From: Bdellovibrio sp. ZAP7
GTDB taxonomy: Bacteria; Bdellovibrionota; Bdellovibrionia; Bdellovibrionales; Bdellovibrionaceae
NCBI RefSeq assembly: GCF_006874645.1
Contig: NZ_CP030082.1
Coordinates: 1,302,001-1,366,000, forward strand
DNA length: 64,000 nucleotides
Direction: 5' to 3'
In this document: positions 50,903-59,280 of the stretch, one piece after another
Position numbering within the stretch: position 1 is the first letter of the stretch
Layout of the letters: each line of letters begins with the position of its first letter
Made by a program: the position numbers and the translations under genes
Notes under the pieces: model-generated
The model's database searches: none
The model's input: only the letters and a program-made list of their open reading frames with translations
Told to the model about the DNA's origin: nothing

Positions 50903-52201
50903 ATGATTGAAAATGATATCGCCACCGAAAAAGCTCTGCCTGGTCTTCGTGAATTAATTCGTACCTATCTTTGGTTAAAGTTATTAATCGCCATGGCTTT
51001 GGGAGTGGGGACGGGATTCCTGCTTTTAAACTTAAGCGAAAAGTATCCTGGAACATGGGTGGCAGTATTAGCTGATTGGTTGGCGTTGCCGGGATCGGTC
51101 TATCTGACAGTGATTCAGATGGTCGTCGTACCATTGATTCTCTCATCCATCGTTTTGGCTCTGTCGCAGATTTCCCAAGGTGGGAAGGCTAAGAAAATTG
51201 CGACCACTGCGGTAGTTTATATTATGTGCTCAACTGCCATCGCCGCAACAATCGGTATTACTGTCGTAGAAATTATAAAACCCGGTGAAGCGATTCAAGA
51301 ATCCGCGAAATCAATGGGTCAAATGGATGTCAGTGCCAGGCCGGGGCTAAACATCACTCCGCAAACAATCGTAAAACTGATTCCTGAAAATATTCTGGGC
51401 TCGCTTATCAGCGGGAATCTGCAAGAGATTATCTTAATCGCGATCGTCTTCGGTTTGGTGTTTTCAAGAATGGACCGCGATAAGTCCCGCACGTTTTTGG
51501 AATTCTTAGTGGGTACCAAGGCTTTGTGCATGCAAATTATCACATGGACCGTAAGACTTGCGCCTTATGCGATCTTTGGATTGATGGTGCGAGCGATCGT
51601 TAACTCTGGCGCGAGTGTTCTGTTAGGAATGGCTGGATATTTATTTTCAGTGATGTTGGCATTCTTGTTGTTAGCGGTGGTGTATCTGTTGTGGTTGATG
51701 TGCATCGGAACCGGTCCTTTAATCTTCCTGCAGAAAAGTAAAGAGCCTTTGCTTTTAGCTTTTTCTCTTTCAAGCTCCGCCGCCACAATGCCAACCACTA
51801 TTCAGACAGCGAAAGATAAGTTTAAGATCCAGCCCGAGATTGCAGATTTTCTGATTCCCCTGGGAACTTCGGTGAATATGGCGGGCTCCGCATTGTGGAT
51901 GTCTTCGGCGACGTTGTTTTTAGCACAAGCTTTTGGCGGAGACATTGATTTACCTACAGTCATCACAATTATTCTGATGACGGTCGGGGCTTCGCTGGGA
52001 ACTCCAGGCGTGCCGGGGGCCGGCTTGGGAGTTTTAAGTTCAACATTAAGAAGCGTAGGGGTTCCGCCCAGTGGCATGCCACTGATTTTAGGTATTGATC
52101 GCTTAGTCGATATGGGTGCAACAGTGATGAACGTCATGAGTGATCTGGTGATGTGCTTAACCGCGCAGTGGAATATCAATCGTCAAGAGCGCAAGAAATA
52201 G
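50903..52201 (+). CDS. Dicarboxylate/amino acid:cation symporter (DAACS family)
   Basis: 432 residues from ATG 50903. Eight membrane helices and two re-entrant loops are expected. The signature SSSAATMPTTIQTAKDKF in HP1, the LIPLGTSVNMAGSALW helix 7 (NMDGT-like motif, here NMAGS) and SLGTPGVPGAGLGVLSSTL in HP2 are visible. The open frame extends 43 codons upstream but that part is polar and unlike the family. Inner-membrane uptake of C4-dicarboxylates or acidic/neutral amino acids, useful to an amino-acid-fed predator. Ends immediately against the convergent LamG gene. Confidence 0.9.
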   Translation: MIENDIATEKALPGLRELIRTYLWLKLLIAMALGVGTGFLLLNLSEKYPGTWVAVLADWLALPGSVYLTVIQMVVVPLILSSIVLALSQISQGGKAKKIATTAVVYIMCSTAIAATIGITVVEIIKPGEAIQESAKSMGQMDVSARPGLNITPQTIVKLIPENILGSLISGNLQEIILIAIVFGLVFSRMDRDKSRTFLEFLVGTKALCMQIITWTVRLAPYAIFGLMVRAIVNSGASVLLGMAGYLFSVMLAFLLLAVVYLLWLMCIGTGPLIFLQKSKEPLLLAFSLSSSAATMPTTIQTAKDKFKIQPEIADFLIPLGTSVNMAGSALWMSSATLFLAQAFGGDIDLPTVITIILMTVGASLGTPGVPGAGLGVLSSTLRSVGVPPSGMPLILGIDRLVDMGATVMNVMSDLVMCLTAQWNINRQERKK

Positions 52202-53125
52202 TTAGTTACATTTTTGATTGCGATAAAGCATGAAAACTTCAGCGGAAGTCAGTTCTTTGTTCCAAACCGCGAACTCATCCATGCTGCCTGAGAATGCAAT
52301 AGACGTCGGCGATGTATTGGTGCCGGAAGGCGCTCCGACCAAATAAAAAGGATAAGCGGCGTCACTGGTGAATCCGCCTACACCTGTAATTTGATACGTG
52401 TAACCACCATATGTGGCAGCATTCGGACAAGTACCCGGGGAGGCAAGATAAACACTTCCAGATCCTGTCGTAATAAGCTCAAATCCGTTCATATAGATTT
52501 TTACGCCGGTCGCATTGGAAGTTCCATCCCATGTGACCGTAATCATGCGCCAAGTATTATTGAACGAAGTCGCAATCGGACAAGTCTGAACGACCATATT
52601 TGTGATCGAGTGAACCTTTCTAAAATCAAATGATCCACTTGGACTTAAGGTAAAATAGTAGCCGGCAGAAGTACCGTTATTACTTTTATAAAACAGACGA
52701 ATCGGGGTGCTTGAGGGAATGCCCATATTCACCCAAAAGTTCCAAGTAGCCGCCGGCAAATCAGCTAGTGATGCCGCCGACGTCGAAATAGAGTCATTTG
52801 AATTTCCGGTGGCGGTTAAATAGTTCTTAAGAAAAGCGATACTAGCAGGCGCACCCGGATGATCCGCAAAGGACAGGGTTGAAGAAGGACTGCTTGCCGT
52901 TGCATTCGCGACTGCAATTTCGGAGGCGACGACGGAGCCATTGGTAACCGTGCCTGTGCCATTCAAATGATAAATTGCCTTAAGACTGTTAGCCTGAGGC
53001 ACCCATGAAGAAAGCGTCGTTGGTTGGCAGCGAAGAGTGGGGTAGCCCCTCATCGCAAATGACATATTCATTTGTGCGAAAGATTCAGCGCTAATAACTA
53101 AAAGAATTAACGCCAGCCATTTCAT
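52202..53125 (-). CDS. Exported LamG/concanavalin-like domain protein
   Basis: 307 residues from ATG 53125, which overlaps the stop of the upstream gene (TAATG), so it is translationally coupled to the fibre-like protein. Signal peptide ends near AESFAQ. A jelly-roll LamG3-type domain is recognised from TWNFWVNMGIP, RMITVTWDGTSNATGVKIYMNGFEL and FSGSMDEFAVWNKELTSAEVFMLY. Likely carbohydrate or protein binding at the surface. Paired cysteines (RCQP; TCPIA; GTCPN; KCN) suggest disulfides. Confidence 0.75.
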   Translation of the reverse strand: MKWLALILLVISAESFAQMNMSFAMRGYPTLRCQPTTLSSWVPQANSLKAIYHLNGTGTVTNGSVVASEIAVANATASSPSSTLSFADHPGAPASIAFLKNYLTATGNSNDSISTSAASLADLPAATWNFWVNMGIPSSTPIRLFYKSNNGTSAGYYFTLSPSGSFDFRKVHSITNMVVQTCPIATSFNNTWRMITVTWDGTSNATGVKIYMNGFELITTGSGSVYLASPGTCPNAATYGGYTYQITGVGGFTSDAAYPFYLVGAPSGTNTSPTSIAFSGSMDEFAVWNKELTSAEVFMLYRNQKCN

Positions 53126-54684
53126 TACTGGAATCCTGTTGACCAAGTGATGTAGCAATCAAAGTTCCCGGCGTTATTTACAGCCAGGATTGAAAAGACA
53201 GTATGAGTCGCAGAGATCGTCGCTTGAATCGGGGGAGAATAACGGGAAGTCGTGCAACCCGAGAATGAATAAGTACGAGACGTTGTATCTTGAACGACGA
53301 TCGTGTAGTTACCACCATGAACCAAACCGTTTAACGTTATGACTGATCCACCCACAGCGGTTAATAGCTGTGTATTACCCAATGCCAGATTCACAGTTGA
53401 TCCCGTCACGGCTGCTGGAGGAACGCTGACGATAGGGCCTTTTACTTGCAAGCTGCCAGCGCCAGTAGCCAAGCCGACGATGACATTCCCGTTGGTATCG
53501 ATGTCCAAACGATTCGTGCCGGCAGTTTTCAAAGAGAAATTATTCGCGTCGTTTGTTCCAACCGTAGTTGCAACTCCATAGGAGTTACCACCATTATACA
53601 AAATTCCCGTCGGAAGATCTGCCGAGGCAATTGCTCTAAAAGCGGGAGTGCCAGCAGCGCCACTGGGTGCCGCCATAAAAGTCGCAGACGCCTGAGTGCC
53701 AAAGTTAGTTCCACTCACGCTGATGTTTTGGCAGCTCAAGTTGTCCATCGCGGAGTTATAGGTCAGTGTCTGACTAGCAGTACAAGAAGTTGGTAAACTT
53801 ACAGTTCCTGTGACGATCGAACGTAAATCTGTCATCGTCACAAAACCCGGCGTCCAAAGCGTGCCATCATAGCGAAGTACTTGTCCTGACGTTGTTGGTG
53901 TTACCGCAGCTATATTAGTCCCGCGCAAAGCCCCCACTGTTGGGTTTGGGTAGCTGTTCGTTAAGTCACCGCCCGCCGTCGCACCGATTTGCATCGCATT
54001 GACGATACGAGAATCATTCCCGGCGGCAACAGTTCCTGTTGTTGTGCCCGCATTCAAAGTCAGGGTGGGTGTCGTCGTACCATTTGTAACAGTGATATAA
54101 GAGTTTGCCGAAGAAACACTTGTTACACTAGCCGTTGCCGAAACCGAAGCGCAGGACAGAGTTGTTCCGTTGTAAGTTAGATACTGGCCAGCAGCACAAG
54201 TCGGCAGTCCCGCTTTTAAAAGAAAATCAGTAACGTCTTTATCAGCAAGCTTCATCGCATTGATTGAAACTGGAATATTCCCGATCACCACATCGGGGCT
54301 CATCGATACGCTATTCACTTTGATATGCAAAGAGCGAACAGTGAAACCTGTGATCGTGGTGCTGGCAGCTCCCTCACAATTCACACTGCCACTGGAGGCG
54401 AAAATACGATCTGCTGTATTGCCCGTGCTATCGGTGCGTGTACCGATACCCACGATGGCGCTAAATTCACCGACACTGCCGGGAGTAATGGTTTGCGTTT
54501 CTTCAAATAAGATACAGGCGCCCGTGAGAATTTGAAATGTGACCGTAGAAGAAGTGGTGATCGGAGTGCCCCCCGAATCCGTCAGGACACCTTCATAGGT
54601 CAATAAACTGCCGGGAGCAGCGGAGACAGCCCACGTCAGTTGACCCATTAAGAAAATAAAAATGCCGAACAGTGATTTCTTCAA
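53125..54684 (-). CDS. Tail-fibre-like exported adhesin (MAT-like)
   Basis: 519 residues from a TTG start behind GAGGG. Signal peptide ends near VSAAP. The N-terminal domain (GSLLTYEGVLTDSGGTPITTSSTVTFQIL... CILFEETQT) is followed by repetitive Thr/Ser/Gly-rich shaft sequence. The shaft has phage-tail-fibre phrases (TGTVAAGNDSRIVNAMQIG, GGDLTNSYPNPTVGALRG, YDGTLWTPG). A distinct C-terminal domain (ALGNTQLLTAVGGSVITLNG... SGCTTSRYSPPIQATISATHTVFSI) ends the protein. The layout is like the mosaic adhesive trimer fibres described in Bdellovibrio, used to recognise prey. Trimerisation and ligand are inferred. Confidence 0.7.
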   Translation of the reverse strand: MKKSLFGIFIFLMGQLTWAVSAAPGSLLTYEGVLTDSGGTPITTSSTVTFQILTGACILFEETQTITPGSVGEFSAIVGIGTRTDSTGNTADRIFASSGSVNCEGAASTTITGFTVRSLHIKVNSVSMSPDVVIGNIPVSINAMKLADKDVTDFLLKAGLPTCAAGQYLTYNGTTLSCASVSATASVTSVSSANSYITVTNGTTTPTLTLNAGTTTGTVAAGNDSRIVNAMQIGATAGGDLTNSYPNPTVGALRGTNIAAVTPTTSGQVLRYDGTLWTPGFVTMTDLRSIVTGTVSLPTSCTASQTLTYNSAMDNLSCQNISVSGTNFGTQASATFMAAPSGAAGTPAFRAIASADLPTGILYNGGNSYGVATTVGTNDANNFSLKTAGTNRLDIDTNGNVIVGLATGAGSLQVKGPIVSVPPAAVTGSTVNLALGNTQLLTAVGGSVITLNGLVHGGNYTIVVQDTTSRTYSFSGCTTSRYSPPIQATISATHTVFSILAVNNAGNFDCYITWSTGFQ

Positions 54685-54770
54685 GTTTCCCTCGAAGATC
54701 TGATCGGCATTAAACTAAAGTTCGCTGAGTCTAGATACCTAAAATTACTAACCTTTTAGACTCATGGATA

Positions 54771-54965
54771 TTATCCCAGACGGCAGCTTTCTTTCGATGC
54801 CATTCTTGGGGCTTTATCCAGAAGGCGCGACATACAAGCACCTTCCGTTTTGAAAGCTGACTTTTGGCCAACTTCAAACTTCAATTCCGTGGATCCCACG
54901 GAAGCAAACGACATCAAAGACCCAATCAGACCCAAACACGCAATTGCTAAAGCGATTGTTTTCAT
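54771..54965 (-). CDS. Small exported protein
   Basis: 64 residues: signal peptide (MKTIALAIACLGLIGSLMSF, cleavage near SFASV) and a ~43-residue mature peptide with two cysteines (GACMSRL, ESCRLG). AAGGAACG precedes the ATG. A TCCGATAA-like sigma-28 minus-10 lies 37-44 bases upstream but the minus-35 is poor. Function unknown. Confidence 0.6.
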   Translation of the reverse strand: MKTIALAIACLGLIGSLMSFASVGSTELKFEVGQKSAFKTEGACMSRLLDKAPRMASKESCRLG

Positions 54966-55070
54966 TTTCGTTCCTTATCCCATTACTAACAGCTAGAGAA
55001 TTTATCGGAATAATATGGCCTGGACCTAAGGCTTATTTGCGAAAAACTTAGACGAAATTCTAAGAATTCC

Positions 55071-55085
55071 GTCTCAGAATGAGAC
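55071..55085. promoter_or_regulatory. GTCTCAGAATGAGAC palindrome
   Basis: Perfect 15-bp inverted repeat ending 13 bases before the ATG at 55099. Its central 13 bases recur exactly at 16902-16914. Could be an operator or a 5'-leader element, since it would lie in or next to the ribosome-binding region. Confidence 0.45.
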
Positions 55086-55098
55086 TTCGGGGGAATCT

Positions 55099-55698
55099 AT
55101 GAAATACGTATTGGCCACGCTTGTAACACTGATCGCTGTCAGCGCAAATGCCATGATTTGGTTTGAGCCCATGGTCAGTTACGAAGCCTCCGGAACCACA
55201 GCCGTGGATTTTACGACAGCCGGGAAAGCTCTAAAGGGAGTGTCCTCCGATAACGGCACCAGCATGGGTGCGATCAACTATGGCGCCCGCTTGGGATGGC
55301 TTGGTAAAAACCAAGTATGGTTCGCCGGCGAGTACATGGCGGCCTCCGGTGGGAAAATCAAATACAACACCCGTGAAGATGAATTTGAACGTGAATCGAT
55401 CGGTGCTGATTTGGGAGTATGGCTCGATCGTTGGAATTTGTGGGTGGGGTATAACTTCACTGATAAATTGAAAGTCACTCCACTAAACGCGACTCAGAAA
55501 GATGAAATCACAGGGACAGCGATTCGTGTGGGTATTGGCTATATTTTGGCGCGCCATCTGGCGTTCAATGTTGAAGGTGCTTACCGTACTTACAACGAAG
55601 GGAAATCCGTCAACGATACGACGCTTAATGATTTCCCCACGTATATTGATAAATTCACGCAAACGACGGTGAGCGCGGGATTTTCGTTTCCGTTCTAA
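55099..55698 (+). CDS. Outer-membrane beta-barrel protein (OmpA/OmpW-like size)
   Basis: 199 residues. Signal peptide ends near ANAMIW. Alternating amphipathic strands (MGAINYGARLGWLG, VWFAGEYMAAS, GADLGVWLDRWNLWVGYNF, AIRVGIGYILARHLAFNVEGAYRTY) end with a C-terminal aromatic strand finishing in F (VSAGFSFPF), the BamA recognition signal. Eight-strand barrel expected. The stop overlaps the convergent XRE gene by 4 bp. GGGGGA precedes the ATG. Confidence 0.75.
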   Translation: MKYVLATLVTLIAVSANAMIWFEPMVSYEASGTTAVDFTTAGKALKGVSSDNGTSMGAINYGARLGWLGKNQVWFAGEYMAASGGKIKYNTREDEFERESIGADLGVWLDRWNLWVGYNFTDKLKVTPLNATQKDEITGTAIRVGIGYILARHLAFNVEGAYRTYNEGKSVNDTTLNDFPTYIDKFTQTTVSAGFSFPF

Positions 55699-56522
55699 AT
55701 ATTTTCGATCTTTCCAGCCAGTTCGTCGATGGCTTTCAAGAATTTAGAATCTTGAGGCAAGGACGTATGCGCATTGATAATGACCGCCGTAAATAGTTTG
55801 TCTGAATCGTAAGCTTTTTCTTCGATTTTGCCGATCGCTTCCAGTTGTCGGATGGCGGCATCGTGTTCGAGAGCCCACTTTTTATAACTTTCCTTGGTCA
55901 ATTTAATATTCGCAACCGAATAGGTTGCTTCTGTTCGTTGCTGACGAGTTTTTGGATCGACAGATTTTTCACTGAGTAGGGCATTGGTGATAACATCCGA
56001 AAAAAATCCGGCTGTTCCATCAATCCAGCGCTTGTAATATGTTTTCGCAAGAATGCCGTCTCCGAAGTCGACATGGGGGCCATAGGTGGATTTCACGCGC
56101 AGATTTCCCGTGACTTTGATCAGCCCCAAGTTTTCCAATTTGACCAGGTACTTGTCGAGAGAAATTTTTGTAAGTTTATATTGCTCGGCAATTTCTTCAG
56201 GCGTTTTGCCATCGTGGATCTTTAGGAAAAATGCCAGGTAGTTCATGTTTTTCGCTAAAAACTTTTGTTGTTCTTCCGTCAGCGTGCCCTCATCCTTGGA
56301 TGATTTGGCATTGGCGGTCAGTGCGTGCAAATCAGAAAGATTCAAATCCAAAATTTCACAAATTCTAAAAAGATCATTTAAACCTAAGTCATGATCACCC
56401 ATCCAACGTTTGATCGTTGGAACAGAGACGTCAAGTTCTTGTGCCAAGTCTTCGTAAGTCATCTTACGTTTTTTTAGTTGCTCTTTAAGAACCGTTTTAA
56501 TTTTATGAATTTGAATATCCAT
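55695..56522 (-). CDS. XRE-family regulator with second winged-helix domain
   Basis: 275 residues. The N-terminal Cro/C1 HTH (KKRKMTYEDLAQELDVSVPTIKRWMGDHDLGL) is followed by a helix-rich region. A second HTH (KTPEEIAEQYKLTKISLDKYLVKLENLGLIKV) resembles a winged helix. The C-terminal domain of ~140 residues is unassigned. The architecture resembles TIGR02147-type regulators of this phylum. Preceded by a 34-codon gene three bases upstream. Confidence 0.8.
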   Translation of the reverse strand: MDIQIHKIKTVLKEQLKKRKMTYEDLAQELDVSVPTIKRWMGDHDLGLNDLFRICEILDLNLSDLHALTANAKSSKDEGTLTEEQQKFLAKNMNYLAFFLKIHDGKTPEEIAEQYKLTKISLDKYLVKLENLGLIKVTGNLRVKSTYGPHVDFGDGILAKTYYKRWIDGTAGFFSDVITNALLSEKSVDPKTRQQRTEATYSVANIKLTKESYKKWALEHDAAIRQLEAIGKIEEKAYDSDKLFTAVIINAHTSLPQDSKFLKAIDELAGKIENI

Positions 56523-56525
56523 GAT

Positions 56526-56630
56526 TCAGTTTCTCCAATTTCTGTAGCCAGCGCCGAATTCTTTTTCCAAAAGTGCCATATCGATTTCCGATACGCCCGT
56601 TGCAAATAACCAATTAAAAAATGCTTTCAT
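56526..56630 (-). CDS. 34-residue small protein, coupled to the XRE regulator
   Basis: Starts at ATG 56630 behind GGAGGAC with ideal spacing and stops at TGA 56526, three bases before the regulator ATG. The peptide starts MKAFFNWLFATG and ends AGYRNWRN; it is amphipathic and aromatic with no signal peptide. The ribosome site and tight coupling support translation. It could be a regulatory leader peptide or a partner or signal for the XRE protein. Confidence 0.6.
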   Translation of the reverse strand: MKAFFNWLFATGVSEIDMALLEKEFGAGYRNWRN

Positions 56631-56936
56631 AGTGTCCTCCGTTTTAGGGGTGAGGTTTCTGAAAACATATTTGCCGTGGATTTTAGGGCCTCGCAACTGG
56701 CGTTTCTAAGGTATCAGTTCCTGATCCTAAAGGGCAACTTTGGGCTCAAAATTCGTCGAAAGTATCCAAAATAGATCCGTGCCAGGTGGGGCATAATTCT
56801 ACATTTAACGAGGAGGAATGGTTCAATCACGGGCGTGCAGGGTTTCTAAATCAATTTAATTGTTTTAAAGCACTTCATATCTTTGCACGTCCTTTGCTTC
56901 AGAGAAGTTCGTCATAATGAAAAGGGGAGACATTTC
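56631..56936. other. 306-bp intergenic region, divergent promoters
   Basis: Lies between the small protein/XRE genes (minus) and pldA (plus), so it must hold both promoters; no convincing sigma-70 or sigma-28 box was found. A GAGGAGG directly before an ATG at 56819 opens a 13-codon frame (MVQSRACRVSKSI), but the spacing is too short to support it. Confidence 0.5.
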
Positions 56937-57758
56937 ATGAAGGTTTGGATTTTTATTCTTTTTCTTTTTCCTCTGAATCTCTGGGCGCAAACCTCCACCG
57001 AGACCACCCCAAAAGAAGAATCCATGGGGCAGGATGCCTTGATTAATAAATCAAGGAAACTTTCAGCGCTGGAAAAACAAGAACAGCTGCGCATTTTGTA
57101 TTACAAACCGATTTATTTTGCCTATGGCGAGCCGACCAGCAAATTGCAATACAGTTTCCGGGTGCCACTTTTTGAAAAGTTCCCTTTAAATTTCGCCTAT
57201 ACACAAATCATCTTTTGGGAGCTGCAAGAGGAGTCAAAACCTTTCTTAGATGCGACTTACAATCCTGAGATGTTCTATCGCATTGATTACGATAAAAAGA
57301 CAATTCGGTCGTTGGATCTGGGGCTCTTTGAACATAACTCCAACGGGAAGGCGGGCGATCAGTCGCGCTCATACAACCAAAGCTATCTGCGTGCGAACTG
57401 GGCCTTTGAGTCGAAAAGCTGGGTGGTGCAGTTTTCAGCGAAAGTAAAAGCCATCTATGGCGTCGACGAAACCAATCGCGATATCTATGATTACGTGGGG
57501 CCGGTTGAAGGAGAAGTTAAATTTATCCAGCTGTTTGATTCGATATTTGATCAATTGGAAGCGGTGATTAATATCAATCCGGGCGGCAAGTGGTCGACGG
57601 AATTTGATAAGGGTGGATATCAGCTGAGTTTAAATTTCCATGTGGGTGGCTTAAAAGTCGTTCCTGCATTTTATGTGCAGTATTACCATGGGTATGCGGA
57701 AACTTTGGTGAATTACGATCAGTCAGTGGATGAATTTAGAGCGGGCTTAATGTTCTAA
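56937..57758 (+). CDS. pldA: Outer-membrane phospholipase A1 (OMPLA)
   Basis: 273 residues from ATG 56937 (GGGGAG upstream). Signal peptide ends near LWAQT. The 12-strand barrel carries the full catalytic set: His133 and Ser135 in EHNSNG and Asn147 in SRSYNQSY, with the same H-to-N spacing (14) as the E. coli enzyme. YKPIYFAYG and the terminal FRAGLMF strand also fit. Calcium-dependent, dimerisation-activated hydrolysis of outer-membrane phospholipid. In a predator it could help to breach or remodel membranes; this is inference. Confidence 0.93.
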   Translation: MKVWIFILFLFPLNLWAQTSTETTPKEESMGQDALINKSRKLSALEKQEQLRILYYKPIYFAYGEPTSKLQYSFRVPLFEKFPLNFAYTQIIFWELQEESKPFLDATYNPEMFYRIDYDKKTIRSLDLGLFEHNSNGKAGDQSRSYNQSYLRANWAFESKSWVVQFSAKVKAIYGVDETNRDIYDYVGPVEGEVKFIQLFDSIFDQLEAVININPGGKWSTEFDKGGYQLSLNFHVGGLKVVPAFYVQYYHGYAETLVNYDQSVDEFRAGLMF

Positions 57759-57764
57759 GCCCGC
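57741..57764. terminator. Hairpin spanning the pldA stop codon
   Basis: GCGGGCTTA-ATGTTC-TAAGCCCGC, a perfect 9-bp stem whose right arm begins with the pldA stop codon TAA. Flanking T tracts are poor, so termination is only suggested. Confidence 0.5.
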
Positions 57765-57774
57765 GTTCAAGATA

Positions 57775-59271
57775 TTAACCTCTAATCAGTGGCAGGATTT
57801 CACGTCGGTGATTCACACCCAAGTACGTATAGCTTGATTCCAATGTGCCATACACACCATAACCTTGAGTTGTTCCTACCTCGTAGTCTGCTGGTTGCAT
57901 GCCCATGGCTTGCATGATCGTGATCAGCAATTGGTTGTAAGGACGACCGCGTTTGTAATCGCCTTCGTCACCACCAATAGGACGGCGCAAGTTTCCATAG
58001 GAAGGGCCATAGTCAATGTGACGGCCGGGCTTTAAGAAGCCACCCGCACTGCCTGCAAGCAAGACGGGATTATTCACAGAGTTGTGGGCATTGGTATTTT
58101 TCGTCGTACCTTGGTCATTACCCCACATGATCAGGGAATTATCCAAGTACGTCGTACCTGTCGTTGAATCCTCAACCACATCCATACGAGTTAAGAAGCG
58201 TGATACGCGGTTCGCAAAGAAAGTCATCATCGCAAGTTTCATCGCGCGAAGCTCGTCCGTGCCAGCGTGATTGATGTCTTCATGGAAGCGGTTTGAACCC
58301 GTGATCCCAGGAACAAAGTTTACCGAACCACTGAAATAGTCGTAAACGTGCATCATCAAAGTTGCCACTTGGATTTTTCCGCACTTAACGCCCACCTCGA
58401 TCACGTCAAACATCTGATCAATGACCACTTGGTAGTCTGCAGGATTTGACGACTTCGTCGGTGACGACGTCGGACCCGTCGGTGAAGTACATGTCATCGG
58501 CGGGGGAGCTGTGACATTGGCGTTTAGTTTCTTTTGCAGATCACTGATCAAAGCCATGTGTTGCTCAACGCGGGCTAAGTCATCCTTGGAAAGACGTTTA
58601 TTCGAGCGTAAGTTCACATACTCTGCATAAACTTTATCAACGACCAGGATATCACGACGAGTCAGCTTATCCGCTGCACTTGGTGTCGTCGTTGATGTCC
58701 CCGTACCAAACATGCTTGAAAACACGGCCGATGGATTGAACTGACCAGGCACATAGGCCTTGTTTAAAACACTCACGTGCGAAGCACCGGTATAGTTTCC
58801 GTCATCCACCGATTTAACGTAAAGATTCAGCGGAGAGCCACCATATAGATATTTTGCAATCACTTGGTCAATACTGCTGGTCGCCTCGGAAAGCACGCCA
58901 CCAGTGAGCATACACTCGGCATTGTGATTCGGAGTTTTTGAAAGGGGATCCAGACGGGAAAGAATCAAAAGTTTCGAGCGAAGGGAGTCAAACTGACTGC
59001 CCAGCACTGGAGACATATTATTTGGAATCGCGGATAGAGCGACTTCGCGGGCGTAAGTTTGCTTTTCACTCCACGTGAATTTCGCTGGGTCGGGAAGCCA
59101 ATGCTCCACGGCCTGACAGTGACCATTATGAATGGCGATAAAACGTTTTTTAATAGTCGGCCCGGTTTGCGCCTCGGCTTGCGGAAGCATGGAAGGCAGA
59201 AAAGGCAAAGCGAGTGCAAGACCACCGGTGCCTCTTAAAAACTGACGACGTGATAACTTATTCCAATGCAT
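57775..59271 (-). CDS. DUF1552 protein with Tat signal
   Basis: 498 residues. The twin-arginine leader SRRQFLRGTGGLALALPFLP points to export in folded form. DUF1552 hallmarks: FIAIHNGHCQAVEHWLPD, TPNHNAECMLTGG, SIDQVIAKYL, NRFHEDINHAG, NSLIMWGNDQG and GRPYNQLLITIMQAMG. This family accompanies DUF1592/1588-type cytochrome proteins, as here with the upstream gene 9 bp away. It belongs to a sulfatase/phosphatase-like superfamily fold, but the reaction is unknown. GAGG precedes the ATG. Confidence 0.9.
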   Translation of the reverse strand: MHWNKLSRRQFLRGTGGLALALPFLPSMLPQAEAQTGPTIKKRFIAIHNGHCQAVEHWLPDPAKFTWSEKQTYAREVALSAIPNNMSPVLGSQFDSLRSKLLILSRLDPLSKTPNHNAECMLTGGVLSEATSSIDQVIAKYLYGGSPLNLYVKSVDDGNYTGASHVSVLNKAYVPGQFNPSAVFSSMFGTGTSTTTPSAADKLTRRDILVVDKVYAEYVNLRSNKRLSKDDLARVEQHMALISDLQKKLNANVTAPPPMTCTSPTGPTSSPTKSSNPADYQVVIDQMFDVIEVGVKCGKIQVATLMMHVYDYFSGSVNFVPGITGSNRFHEDINHAGTDELRAMKLAMMTFFANRVSRFLTRMDVVEDSTTGTTYLDNSLIMWGNDQGTTKNTNAHNSVNNPVLLAGSAGGFLKPGRHIDYGPSYGNLRRPIGGDEGDYKRGRPYNQLLITIMQAMGMQPADYEVGTTQGYGVYGTLESSYTYLGVNHRREILPLIRG

Positions 59272-59280
59272 ACGAACCTC

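Noticed and set aside
55002-55028. TCCGATAA on the minus strand before the 64-residue exported protein
   Set aside because: The minus-10 matches 7 of 8 positions, but the minus-35 position reads TAGG instead of TAAA. Too weak to call as a promoter.
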